Of a DNA stretch of 64,000 nucleotides, positions 22,143 to 34,019 are shown in pieces. The notes beneath the pieces are model-generated. The model was not told where the DNA came from. It made no database searches and saw only the letters and a program-made list of their open reading frames with translations. Source of the stretch: Physcia stellaris. Taxonomy: Eukaryota; Ascomycota; Lecanoromycetes; Caliciales; Physciaceae. The DNA is taken from assembly GCA_018902385.1 (NCBI GenBank), contig JABSSW010000056.1, forward strand, positions 124,001 to 188,000, given 5' to 3'. The first letter of the stretch is position 1. The number at the start of each line of letters is the position of its first letter. Both the position numbers and the translations under genes were made by a program.

Positions 22143-23431
22143 CCCCTCCTTGGGGGAGTCACTACTCTGGGGGAGTTAGAGCATGTTGTTTGTTTGTTAT
22201 TTTGCCCGCCCGCCCTCCCTATTAACCGTTGATCGGCCTGGGGGACTAAAAGTTGTTATTGTTGTTGTTGTTGTTTTAATGGATTCGATGTCCCGCCCCT
22301 CCCGCCCTATCAAGGCCTGGGGGAGCTTTACAAGTTGTTGTATGCTTTGTTTATTTGTTTTTTTGTTTAACGAATATGGTAGGGACTTACCTCTGTTGTG
22401 GCTTCGTCTTGATCTAACACGACTAATTATCGCCTCTATTCCCTACTACCCTTTGAGGCTTCAGTCGCCCGATAAATACGAGGGGGAGAGAGTGAGTACA
22501 GTCCTGGCAGTACAGTCTCGAAGGAGCGTACTTGACGTACTGTACGAACAGTTGTTAGAAGAGGAGGAACAGACTAGATAGTACCGCTTCGGGGGAGCGT
22601 ACTATGCAGTTATTACATACTCGGCCTTGCAGAGCAGAAACTCGATCAACAAGGAAACAAGAACTCGATCAAGAAGGACAAATAGTGCTGGAGATATCTG
22701 ACCTTTTCGCATACTAATCGACCTGATTCTCTGGCAGGTCTTAGTCAGGTCAGAAAAGCCCGAATCTGCACTCTTTGCATCGGTGTATGCCCGCAGAAGC
22801 CTGCCCGCATTCGATGCACCACCTTCCTTATCGATTTCTCGACCATCTCCTGTTTGCCCCACATCATTGGCATACCTTATGGACTTCCTACAGCCAAATC
22901 GCATAGGTATCGAGCCATTGATGTCGCAAGAAGTACCTGAGAACCCTGAGATCCACAATGATGCTACCAGATCATGGTGTGACCTGCACTCTCGTCAATA
23001 TCGCACTACTCAGGCAAAAGGTACTTGCTCCATGGTGTACCTTCTACCCAATTCTAGGTACCAGATCCCACATCGATGCCTTACCTCGTGGAGAAACCCA
23101 GAACGCCTTCAGTTGCTCGGTCGCACGCCTTACAATTCGACCTTACGTCACATCTGAAGCCAATAGGACATCGGACCTCGATTCGTTCGTTTCTGCAGCC
23201 TTCGCATCGGTGTATGGCCTAGCCCTACAGGACCTACGTCATCGGGGAGCTTGCTCGGAAGCTCCAGGCAATACATCGCTGGGGGAGCCACATCGCTGGG
23301 GGAGCCACATCGCTGGGGGAGCCACATCGCTGGGGGAGCCGCATCGCTGGGGGAGCTTGCACGGAAGCTCTAGGCCAGGCTGGGCTCGTTAGGATACAGG
23401 GCAGGTGGCACAAGCGGTTGCTGTGGGGGAG
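22143..23431 (+). other. Non-coding 3' part of element 1 with many GGGGGAG tracts
   Basis: No convincing ORF. The motif tGGGGGAG, identical to the polypurine tract next to the 3' LTR (23424-23431), recurs at about 22129, 22153, 22168, 22317, 22481 and 22591 and in the tandem array. A (gtt)n run lies at ~22253-22275. Confidence 0.65.
23273..23357 (+). repeat. 17-bp tandem repeat, five copies
   Basis: Unit acatcgctgggggagcc, four near-perfect copies plus a fifth with a changed first and last base. Each unit contains the polypurine-like GGGGGAG. Confidence 0.92.
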
Positions 23432-23637
23432 TGTTGAAATACAGCCTCCGCAGGTGTGCTGTGCAGGTGCTGCAGTCAGGATCCAGTTGGTATAACCTGA
23501 CGAAAGGAGGACTAGTGCGTCCTTGTTGGGACTAGTGCCTTGGCACCCGCACACTTCTTGTGCTTCCATCTGCATGTAACTTACCTAGAATAACGAGATT
23601 CAGAGCAATAGAATGGTAGTCACCCATGATTCTTTCA
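23432..23637 (+). repeat. 3' LTR of element 1
   Basis: Second copy of the LTR, preceded by ctgtgggggag (polypurine tract) and followed by ATAAT at 23638-23642, the target duplication. Confidence 0.9.
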
Positions 23638-24880
23638 ATAATAATGATAAATAAAATGAATATCGATATTCGATTTCGAAATCGATAAAATTATGATTTT
23701 TCGCATCAATGAAATTGTCGAAATCATTTGATTTGTGAACAACGAAAAAATATCGAAAATCGAATTCGCAAATAACGAAAAATTCGAACAATGCACATCG
23801 CGATTATCGATAACAAATTTAAATTCAATATCAACGAAAACGTCGAATTGTTGCAATTTGTATGTAAATAAATATTGATTAATCAAAAAAAAATAAATAT
23901 GTATCGAATCAAATCGCGAAACGTTCGTTCATTTTTTTTTTTCATAAAATTGTAAAATATATGAATTCAATTTTTCATTTTGATGATTTGATTTGAATTG
24001 CGCAAATTTCGTTCAAATTTGCAATCAATTTTTTTTTTCGATAAAATCGCAAATTTTGAAATTCGCGATGTCGTTTGTTTGCGAACGTTTTTTTTGAACA
24101 TAATGAATACGATTGACGAATTCGAATATCGATATAAACGTAAAAAAATTTGATGAAATCAAATGAACGATATGTAAATAACAAAATGCAAAATCAACGA
24201 CACGAAACGAAAATTTTCGCGTTACAAACATTCAATGTTTTTTTTTGACATATCATTTAATTTTTTGTGACATTTATATTTAAAATTCGTATAATCGTTT
24301 GTTTTGTTTTTGACGTCGTTTTTATTATCGTACGAATAATGTTACAAAATAACAAAATGTTCAATCAACGTTTCATCGACGAACAAATTGTTGAAATTGA
24401 TCAAATCAAAAATATTTCGATTTTTTTTCAAACGTGTTGCGTTGAATTCATTCGTTCGTGAAACATTTTTTACATACATATTTTGACAAATTTTTTTCAA
24501 AATTCAAACAACAAATCATTATTTTTGATCGCAATTTTTTTGATTTTTCAAAAATTTCGTTATTTTTCAATACAATATAAATTTTATTTGTGCGTTTATT
24601 TTTTGTTCGCATTAAATGCATTTCGTTAAAAATCAACGCGTCGTCGTTCGATTTTGTGTTTTTTGAAAATTACAAATTAATTTACGACAAAAAACGATTG
24701 TTCAATTCAATTTATCGTTTTTCAATCAAAAATTCAATATGAAATCGATTATTTTCGCTCAATTGCGAATCATCATGAAAAAAATTACAAAAAATTCGAT
24801 TATTGCACAAAAAACAAAATTCGATTTGATCGAATCAATCGAAAAAATAAAAATCGAAATAATCGAAAAAAACGAAAACG

Positions 24881-24911
<31 letters not shown>

Positions 24912-25404
24912 AACAAAATAACGAATCAAAACATCAATTTTCAACGTTCAAAAAAAAAACACATGTGTTCAAAAAAATGTTACAAAAAATTTTTGAAAAA
25001 ATTCACGTTTTTTTTACATTGAAAAATTACAAAAAATTTGTGATTGTTGTTCATTAAATCAACGTTACAATTAAAAATCATATAATCAATGAAAACAATT
25101 CGAAACGTTCGTTAAAAACAATTTTTTTTCGAATTATTTGAAATGTTTCAAACAATTCGACGAAAAAACGTTCGAATTGATCATGATTTGAATATACGTC
25201 GTTTGTAATAATTCGAACATGATTTTTATCGATACAAACAACGTTGAAAAAAAAAAAATTTTTCGATTTGATTTTACAAAATCGAACATACAATTACGCG
25301 TTGAAAATGCGTTTCGCGTGCAATTGACATTATGAATATCGACAAAAAAAAATATCGATACGTTTCGTCACGAGAAAAATGATTTTTGAAATGACAATTC
25401 GTCG

Positions 25405-25894
25405 TTGTTTTTAAACGTGTTCATTTACATGAAAAATTTACAAAAAAAAAAAAATAAAATATCGATCGTTGAATTGATAAAATATTTTTTTGATAATGTA
25501 TGTTATTTACAAATTGCAATATCGAATCGACAAAATCGTTATCAACGCGCGCGTTATAAACGAAAAAAATTTACAAAAAATGTGAAAATACAATCGACAA
25601 CATCGTTCGATCGATGATTTACAACGATTCGATACAAATTATAATGAAAATCGATTTTGAATCGAAATCAAACAACGAATTATGTTGCAATTGATTTACG
25701 TCATGATTTTTTTGTGTTTATTGCGAATTGACGAAATTTTGCGCATTGAATTTCATCATATTGAAATCGTAAACGAAAATTTCAATCATTTTTGCATCAA
25801 ATTGATGTTGAAATTTCGAAAAATTTATCAAAATAAAAATAAACAAAACATTGATAACGAATTCGTTAACAATATAAAATTAACAATGTTTTAA
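25405..25894 (+). pseudogene. Degenerate tyrosine recombinase/integrase-like relic
   Basis: Two open stretches (25405-25617 and 25682-25894) separated by stops. The second reads MIFLCLLRIDEILRIEFHHI and KFRKIYQNKN. The R-I-D-E-x-L block with a following 'FRKTHQ'-like segment resembles the catalytic-Arg region of fungal tyrosine recombinases (Crypton/DUF3435-type). Glycines and prolines expected around it are missing, as everywhere in this block. Homology is judged by eye only. Confidence 0.4.
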
Positions 25895-27954
25895 ACATCA
25901 AATTTTTTTATTTTTATGACAATAAAAACGAATTTTGATTGAATGTGTTTCATTTATTCGCAAAATAAATTGTTTTGTTCGATTTTGAATTTAACGACAA
26001 AATTTTTCGACGATTTGATGTTATGAATCGCGTTGTCACAATCAATATTTTTTTTATAATATTGAATTTGATATTTCAAATTAAATAAATTTCGTTAACG
26101 TTTTTATTACAAACATTTCAAATTTTTTTGAATAATTTTCGCAATAATTTTGTTGATATCGATGTGAATTCGAATTTTTTCGAAACGCATTCTTTTCGCA
26201 AAAACGATGTTCAATATTTTTTGATTCAAAAACGTTGAAATATTCGCAAATTATATGATTGAAACGACTGAAATATGAAATATGACAATATAATAATTGT
26301 TAAATACATTATCAATTGAAATGATAAATTTATCAAAATGCGAAAAGTTTTTTTTAATTTTAACGATCAAAAAAATACACGTTGCAACATATGCGATAAA
26401 AAATGCGATTGTATATAATTGTTGTTTATTTTTGTCGATATTTGAAATCAATTATCGATTTTTACGAAAATTTTTTCGTAATGATTTTTTCGAATCATAT
26501 TGAAAAAAATTTCAAAAACAAAAATTTTAAATTAATAAACAAAATTCAAAATCGTCACGAAAATCGAATGACAATATCGAACAAAAACAAATTTCGAAAT
26601 GTCAAACAATGATTTGTCGACGAATGCAAATTTGATTAACGATAATTCGTTTTATTGACATATGTATATATTTTTTAAAACATCAATTTTTCGTTAATCG
26701 TTCGATGTTTTTTCATGATCGTTTTGATTCGAAAATTTTCAAAATAAATCGTACGTTATTGCATATTAAATATCGCAATTCGATTGAAACAATAAATATT
26801 GTGAAAAATATTGTTTTGTTGTTGATATTGTCAATCGAAAAATGTTTAATCAATATTGAAATTCAAACGATTCATTGATTGAAATCGTTTTCGTGTAATA
26901 TACGTTGTTGAAAATGTATTTCAATTAATTGTCGAAATTTTTATTATTTTTTCAGCATATATATTCGTACGATAATTTCAATTTATTTGTAAGAAACTGA
27001 AACGATCAATCGAATTTAAAATGAAAATTTTTTAACGTTCAAAGAAATTGAAATTGAAAACGTGTTTACGAAAATTGTCGATTGAATCATTTTTTATTTT
27101 TTACATCATTTAAATATCGTTTTTTATTATGAATTACATTATTGCATAACAAACAGTTCGTTCAATGATTACGATTTGAACAACATAAAATTATTGTTTT
27201 AATGCAATACACAGCAACAAGATTTGTCTTGTTCAAAATTTTGAATCAAAATTTTGACATTTGTTTGATATATGCATTTATTTTTAAAACAAAAACGAAA
27301 ATCGTTGTTTTATTGATTTTTATTTTAATTTTTACTATTTTTTTTTTCACAATGACATGAAATATGTCAATGCAATATTTAATGAATATTTTTTAATTTG
27401 TTAATATGTATTGATGCAAAACGAATTTGTTTTTGAATGTTCAACGTTATGTGTTTTAAAATTATAATCATTTTCGCGAACGCATGATCGATTCATCAAT
27501 GCAAAATTGAACGAAAAAAACAATTATCACGATAATCGAAAAAAAACAAAATCAAAAATTGAACGTGACGAACACAAAACGATTATAAATAATTGATTAT
27601 TGAATGTAAATAATGCGAAAATTGAAATATTTTAAAACAAAACGTGAAAAATTGATTGAAACAAAACGTGAAAAATTGATTGTAAATATATTTTGATTGA
27701 TAAAAATGTAAAAATATTTGATAATCGTCGCATAATGTTTATATATACAAATAAAAAATCAATATTTTAATGAAACGAATTTGATTGAATGATTTAACGA
27801 TTAAAATTGTAAATAAACATTTTTCATTCAAAAAATCGCGAATTCGAATCGTATGATGAACAAAATGCGTAAAAAATGATGAACAATTCGTTGAATTTTA
27901 TGATTAAAAACGCGTTTTCTGATGCGAATGAAAATTTTCAAAATAATTGCATTG

Positions 27955-28590
27955 ATAATTTGAAATCATTGTTAACATGTGAAATATAACAAACAATAAA
28001 CATTATTTTTTTGTTGTTGTGACAACGTCGAAAACTGATGTTGAACGCAAAACAAAAAAAAAAATGATTGAAACGTTGACGAAACAACGACGATTGCACA
28101 AAAAAATGACAAAACAAAATCGTGACGAAATGATGTATCAATGAAAAAAAAAAAAAAATGTTGAAAACGTCGATCGAAAAAATAAAAACGATGTAATAAT
28201 ATTGACGAAACGAATGATGAAAAAAAAAAAAAACGAACAAAAACGTAAAAGAAAAAAAAAAAAAAAAAATGACTAAAAAAAAAAACAAAAAACGAAAAAA
28301 AAAACGAATCGAACAAATGTTTCGACAAATTTTTTGATTTGAATTGTAAAAAAAAAAAACGCAACAAATCGTAAAATTGTTAATGATTAAAAAAAATCAA
28401 TTTTATGTATTGATATGAAAAATGATTTATTTCGTCGTTATCGAAAACATGATCGCACGATCACAATTGAACGTGTGTAAAATTTACGACGTGATAAAAA
28501 TTCAAAAACGCGTTAAATCGTGTCAAAAATACGTTTTTGAAATTCAAAATTTCGAATTACAACTCATCGTCATGATGAAAAAAAAACATT
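27955..28590 (-). repeat. Dispersed repeat, inverted copy A
   Basis: Its reverse complement matches 34020-34835. Shared segments are tttttgacacgatt(t/c)aacgcg, ttttatcacgtcgtaaattt, cacaacaacaaaaaaatgatg-like and tttgttatatttcacat. Translations share NNKK(I/M)MF(I/V)VCYISH. Two mutated copies of one element fit a duplication-triggered mutation process. Confidence 0.75.
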
Positions 28591-29844
28591 GCAACAATGT
28601 AATATAATGATTGCAAATTGAAAAAAAAATAAATAAAAACGAAAAAGATTGCGAAAACGAATAATAAATTAAACGAATTTGCGAAATCAAATTTTGTCGA
28701 TTTCGCAATATCAACATCACGAAATCATGATCATGAATTTATATGAAATGAAAATATCAAAGCAATTTCATCACGATTAATGCAATCGATATGACATATA
28801 ACATTTATTTTTGAAAAAATTATATTAATGTTTTCGCACGAATTGAAAAATTGAATATCGAAATTTAAAAAACAAAATTACATTAAATTAACATGAATAA
28901 AAATCAAACATAACAAAATCATTTTAACATCATTGTTTTTATGAATATAACATGCAAAAAACATCGATTTGACAACGATAAATATATTTTTTTTATAAAT
29001 TGTTATAATGATTACACGTTGTCAATTTTTTGAATTCGAAACGATGTTTTTTCAACAATATTATTTTCATGTGTTATTGTTTTTTTTGTAATTCATAATG
29101 TAAATTGTGTTTTGATTTTACATTATCGTGATTTTTAAAAATAAATATTTTCGATCAAAAAAAACAATGAAAATGTAAACATTTTCTCGATGTTTAAATT
29201 ATTTTTTAATATATTATATTCGTACGTTGACGAGAAATGATAATTAAAATTAAATAATCGTTGATTTTCTTGTTTGATATTATGCAATTACGATAATATT
29301 GTTCATTTCATTGACAACGATATTTTTGATAAATTGTTGTTGTTTTAACATGTAAATATTTTCGCGTTAACACATATTTATCATTAACGTCGTTTGTAAA
29401 ATCATTTTTGTTTACATGAATTTCAATTTTTTTTTTTTTGTTGTTTAAATATCACGATCATCATTATCATGTTTCGTAACGCGAATCAATTAATCATTTG
29501 TAAATGTATTATTGAATCGAAAATGTGTATAATTTTTGATATATGTTCAAACGTATTCGATGAAATTGTTATCAACGTCAATATTTTCGTCGTAAATGAA
29601 AATGCGAAAAAATGCGCACACGTTGATTGATGTATACGAAATTTCGTCAACGTTTATCAAAAAACGAATTTTTTCAACTTATTGAAATTTACGACGATCA
29701 TACAATTTTCTTGACAAACGTCAATCGTTTCGTTTCGTTTCAAATCATTCATTCGAAACAATTGAAAACTTTGATTATTCAAATAAATTTCGAATTTCAA
29801 TGTTTATAACATTGTTAACGCAATTTCAAATCATCGATCGAAAT

Positions 29845-29849
29845 GTTCG
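29845..29849. other. Target-site duplication GTTCG, left copy
   Basis: GTTCG precedes the left LTR of element 2 and recurs at 32176-32180 directly after the right LTR. Confidence 0.88.
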
Positions 29850-30011
29850 TGTTATGAAATAACTGCAATATGCATGATGTGGTGAATAAAGTGGTTTTTT
29901 TTGTTACTATCTAGAAGACAGAGTGCAAGATATGGGCCAGGCTGCCAAGGCGCTAGTCCGTTCTTGTCAAGATATTCTGACTCCAGCCCTATGTGCAGGT
30001 TTACCGTAACA
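29850..30011 (-). repeat. Left (3') LTR of element 2
   Basis: TGTTATGAAATAACTGC..CCGTAACA on the plus strand. It is nearly identical to 32015-32175. Confidence 0.9.
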
Positions 30012-30140
30012 GATGCCACCAACGAAAAAGACCACAACGCCCTCGTTGTGTCGCGTGGGGACATGCAAGCCATCCTTCGAGAAATCTAATAGTAATACAT
30101 AGTAAGAAGTAAAAAAACTGCCTGTATCTCCATCAAGAGG

Positions 30141-31655
30141 TCAAGGATCTCCGAGGTTGCGACCGGGGTGACCGCGTTCCAGAGGGCTCTCCAATTGACG
30201 GCGAGGCGCTTGGCTGAAATGGATCGCTCGTAGGTGCCGATGCAAGGCATTGTTCGATTCGAAAGTACCGCTGCAGATGCGGCAAGCTTGACAGGAGGCG
30301 GAGATGGCATTGGAGGTAGGTGAATGGGGTAGGCGGCCAGAAATGACGGACCATTTGTATGGCAGGATGCTCGATATCTCCGAGGCAGGTAGGCGGGAGA
30401 AGGTCGGTATTTTGTACGGTAAAACGGCCGATTTCTCAGACACGCTTTTGGCAGGAGGTGTGGATTTGGCGCGGTTCGATTCCGCAGGCGTATGCTGTTG
30501 AAAACTCCTCGGATTTGGCGTTTTCGAACCCTGACTAATCGGCTTGTTCTGATTGGCTGCAGGCCTGAAGTAGGACGTGATCTTGGACTGGCGGGAGACC
30601 TTTGGGGAGGATTCGGTCTTCTTGGTATGTTGCTTGGTGTGTAGGAGGTCCATTCTCTTGGGTTTCCCATCGAACATCTCGAACAGGTCATCGATGGTAA
30701 GGTATGGTTTCTGGTGTTTTGGTTTTGGCGTTTGCGGAGTAGGCGGGCAGGTAATTGATGCAGTCTCCGTGCATGTTGATACTGATTTTGGTGTGGGTAT
30801 TGGGAGACGCGATGGCTTTGGTGCAATGACTGGGCGTGAGGCTATTTCGGCCCAGGATATTTGTTTCTTTGGTGTTGCAGGTGGAGTCATTGGAAGTGAG
30901 GTTTTGGAGGCCGATTCTGATTGGCTAGGAGGTGGTGTGAGCATCGATGCTGGCTCACTCGTTGGTGGAGGTGTTGCAGGAGGTGTAGGCATCGTGGCCA
31001 CTGCTTTCGATGTAGATGGAGGTGTTGGTACTGGTGCAGATACTGCAGTGGGCGTAGTCATTGCGGGCTCGCTTGGTGAGGTTACTGCGGGCTCGCTTGG
31101 TGTAGTTCTTGCGATTTCGTCATTTGGTGTAATAGGACTCGATGGTGCGGCCACTGTGGACTCGTTTGCGGTAGGCTTTTCGTTCTTCTGATGGTGATCC
31201 TCGATATGGTGGTGAAGCTTCGTATTGCTAGGAAATTTGGCAGGGCAACGCCTGCATGCATGCTTCCTTCCGGCCATGATTTCGTCATGGTGTTCCTTCA
31301 ACCATAGGCAGTCAGGTGACAACCGTTTGTGCACTTCGTATGAATCGTCGCTCTTGTCCCAGCCGTCGGCGTAAAGATTGCAGGTAATACAGTGTGTTAT
31401 ATCCTTAATGCTCTTGGTGGGAGTGTACTTGAAGCCTGCATCAATGAGTTGTTGAGACGAGGGATATTTGAGTGGCCATTTATGCTTCTCGAACGATTCT
31501 GCTCTCATTTCTGGTGTGTTGGTTAGGAGAGCAATTCGCTGCTTATCTTCTTGCTCTTCCTTTTGCTTTGCTAGGCGCCATTCATCGAAAGTTGAATGCA
31601 AACGCGGTAGGAGTTTCGTGATGTTGCGAATAGAGGAGTCGTAATTGCTGGCCAT
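30141..31655 (-). CDS. Retroelement ORF: BIR domain, two C2H2 fingers, PIP box
   Basis: 504 aa with an intact frame. Residues ~51-120 match a BIR domain: SFEKHKWP, then LIDAGFKYTP, then C89-x2-C92-x16-H109-x6-C116, the zinc ligands of IAP/survivin-type modules. A C2H2 finger follows at ~134-155 (CRRCPAKFPSNTKLHHH). A Pro/Thr/Ser-rich linker leads to ISWAEIASRPVIAPKPSRLP (266-285), YLTIDDLFEMFDGKP (318-332), a canonical PIP box QSKITSYF (356-363), and a second finger C458-x2-C461-x12-H474-x4-H479 near the C terminus. It is the fullest copy of a family that also occurs in element 1 and in relics at 4.7-7.1 kb. Fungi normally have one BIR protein (Bir1, chromosomal passenger); this is a different architecture. 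DNA or histone targeting and PCNA contact are inferences from the domains. Confidence 0.8.
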   Translation of the reverse strand: MASNYDSSIRNITKLLPRLHSTFDEWRLAKQKEEQEDKQRIALLTNTPEMRAESFEKHKWPLKYPSSQQLIDAGFKYTPTKSIKDITHCITCNLYADGWDKSDDSYEVHKRLSPDCLWLKEHHDEIMAGRKHACRRCPAKFPSNTKLHHHIEDHHQKNEKPTANESTVAAPSSPITPNDEIARTTPSEPAVTSPSEPAMTTPTAVSAPVPTPPSTSKAVATMPTPPATPPPTSEPASMLTPPPSQSESASKTSLPMTPPATPKKQISWAEIASRPVIAPKPSRLPIPTPKSVSTCTETASITCPPTPQTPKPKHQKPYLTIDDLFEMFDGKPKRMDLLHTKQHTKKTESSPKVSRQSKITSYFRPAANQNKPISQGSKTPNPRSFQQHTPAESNRAKSTPPAKSVSEKSAVLPYKIPTFSRLPASEISSILPYKWSVISGRLPHSPTSNAISASCQACRICSGTFESNNALHRHLRAIHFSQAPRRQLESPLERGHPGRNLGDP

Positions 31656-32000
31656 TATCGTCAGGCGGCGACTGATGAATAGATATGCTGATACTGTTGG
31701 GCTGTGGAGGACTCGTGGATAGGTGTTTTGAGTGAGTGGTTGGTGGGGTTATTGCGAACTGGCAACTGGGTGTTCTGGTTTAGGTTATTCTGAACTGGAT
31801 GCTGAATAGCTAGGCGTTGCAGAGCAATCAGGGCCGTTATCGTCGGGCAGGACTGGATACTCCACGGGAGTTGCAGCAATTATCGTCTGCTGGACTGGGT
31901 GCTCCACAGGGGCTAGATACTCCACAGGAGCTAGTTACTGCAAAGCAGCTGGCTGCTGCTCGTTAATAAGACAGCGATGGAAGCTGTCTAGATCGACATG

Positions 32001-32012
32001 ATGATGCTACCA
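32001..32012 (-). promoter_or_regulatory. Candidate primer-binding site of element 2
   Basis: In element orientation, TGGTAGCATCAT follows the 5' LTR after two bases. A TGG start fits priming by a tRNA 3' end, but I cannot name the tRNA. This differs from the internal-tRNA type seen in element 1. Confidence 0.3.
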
Positions 32013-32014
32013 TT

Positions 32015-32175
32015 TGTTATGAAATAACTGCAATATGCATGATGTGGTGGATAAAGTGGTTTTTTTGTTACTATCTAGAAGACAGAGTGCAAGATATGGG
32101 CCAGGCTGCCAAGGCGCTAGTCCGTTCTTGTCAAGATATTCTGACTCCAGCCCTATGTGCAGGTTTACCGTAACA
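32015..32175 (-). repeat. Right (5') LTR of element 2
   Basis: Second LTR copy, followed on the plus strand by the GTTCG target duplication at 32176-32180. Confidence 0.9.
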
Positions 32176-34019
32176 GTTCGTTCGTTTTGTATTCATTGCG
32201 TCGTCACGAACAATCGTGTTTTTCGCGTTTGTCGTCAAATCAAAACGCAATCTGAAACATGCGACGAATGTTGATAAAAACACAAAACGTCGAAATATTC
32301 GTTAAATATGTTTTTTTTTTCGTTTCATTCGAAACGAATAAAACGATTGTTGATTTATAATGTAAATTCGATACGCGTAAAATTTGCGATCGCAAAAATA
32401 ATGTTTTCAATTTTTTTCAAAATTAAAAATTTTTTGTGCATGACAAAAACACGCGAATTCGTATCAATGTTGTGAAAACAACATTGTCGAATTTCGAAAC
32501 GTGTTTTTCGCAACGACAATCAAATCGTCAAAAATTGTTTATCAATCAATTTACGACAAATCGCGAACGATTACAAAAAATCGATTTCAATGTCGACGAA
32601 AATGAATTATTATTTTTGTTTCAAAATGAAAACGAATTCATGAATATGAACACAAAAATTCATTTTGAACACGACGACAATTTCGACGATTTCGAATTTG
32701 ACGATTTCGAAATCGAACGATTCGATTTTATCGAATTTCAAATCGTTGTTTTCGCATCAATTGAAAAAACAAAAATTTCGAATTTTCGTTTTACAAAAAC
32801 ATTTACAATTTGAATTTCAAAATCGCGTCGTTTTCGCGTCGCAAAAAAGATTGTAAATGTATTTTTTAAAAAAGTTTGAAAAAAATTCATTTTTTTGATT
32901 TATAAAAAAAAATATCAAACGATATTGAATGAAAACGAAAAAAAAATATTGAAAACTGTGTTGACGAAAAAAATCAAACAAAAAAAAATGTATTAAACGT
33001 TGACGAAAACATCGTTTTCGAACATTCAAATGAAAAATGTCGAATCAAACGACGAAAACGAAAAATAATGAAATGAAATTGTGATTTGAAATAAAATTGA
33101 ACACAATTGAATTTTTGTTTCGAAAATAATCATGTTGTGTGTCGATTTCATTGCATTTTTCGTTATATACGAAATTGCAAAAAAAAATTTTTGCATTGTT
33201 GTTTGATTATGAATTTTTTTGAATTTTTTTGAAACAATCATGTTTTTTTCGCGATTGTAAAACATCATTTTGTAATTTATATCAAATTTTTTCAACAATC
33301 AAACGATGCGAATGAAACGCGAAATTTGAAAAAAATAAAATCGAACGTGTTGCGACGCATAAAAAAAAATTTGACGTCGAACGTTGAATGTTTAAACATT
33401 ATTTCAATGATTATGTATTGAAAAATTTTGTTATGAAAAACGATTTCATTGCAAACATCGTCATACACGATATTGTGAAAAAATTGACATTATTCGCATC
33501 AAAAAAATTTGCATTGTATTTATTTTTCATTTATAAATTTCGTTAATTCGTTTTTTTTTATTTTGTTGTTTTTTTACATCATTCGTACGAAAATGTTTTT
33601 TAATAAATGCGATTGATTAATGAACAATTTTTTTGTATTTAATAAATTTGATGTTGTCAAACAATTATTTTTTATAAATTGTGATTTGATTTGATTTTGT
33701 TGATGTTAAAATGTTTTAATAATGTTTAATTTTTGTTTTGAATAAAAAAAAATGAATTTTTTTTTTATTATTTTGATATTTGCAATTTGAAATGATACGA
33801 AAACAACAATTTATAAATATTTAAAACGAAATGTTGATAATTATAACAATTAATTAATAAATATAATAAAACAAATGTTTTCATTTTTTATATTGTTTTT
33901 TCATTTCATATGTTGATTCATGATCATCAATTCGTGAAATTGTTATTGCGAAATCGATGAAATTTAATTTCGCATTTTCGTTTAATTTTTTGGTTTTTTT
34001 TTCTGTTTACTTTTTACAC

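Larger units (their letters stand above)
20329..23637 (+). mobile_element. Non-autonomous LTR retrotransposon 1
   Basis: 3.3-kb element with 205/206-bp LTRs, a perfect 5-bp target duplication, a Copia-style primer site, a GGGGGAG polypurine tract at the 3' LTR and one 426-aa ORF. There is no protease, integrase or reverse transcriptase, so it must move in trans. The LTR pair differs at about six positions. It is inserted in the AT-rich block but does not carry that block's mutation signature. Confidence 0.9.
23643..29844. repeat. AT-rich block, part 2, with CpY-depleted signature
   Basis: Same composition as part 1. It contains the tyrosine-recombinase-like relic (25.4-25.9 kb), one copy of a dispersed inverted repeat (27.95-28.6 kb) and long homopolymer runs (for example poly-A at 24,880-24,909). 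Other open frames are short and built from few codons; I do not call them genes. Confidence 0.85.
29850..32175 (-). mobile_element. Non-autonomous LTR retrotransposon 2 (BIR/C2H2/PIP ORF)
   Basis: 2.3-kb element with 162/161-bp LTRs starting TGTTA and ending TAACA, and a perfect GTTCG target duplication. The single ORF is on the minus strand, and so is the element. The LTRs differ by one substitution and one T indel, so insertion was recent. In coding orientation the leader contains gtggagtatccagtcctg, matching the leader of element 1, and the LTR shares gactag(c/t)gccttggca with LTR 1. No pol genes are present. Confidence 0.9.

Noticed and set aside
21506-22179. Overlapping plus-strand ORFs of 187 and 157 aa
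   Set aside because: They are out-of-frame shadows of the element 1 ORF, caused by its GC-rich, Pro/Ser-rich codons.
23273-23357. CRISPR-like array
   Set aside because: The 17-bp units are head-to-tail without spacers, in a eukaryotic retroelement.
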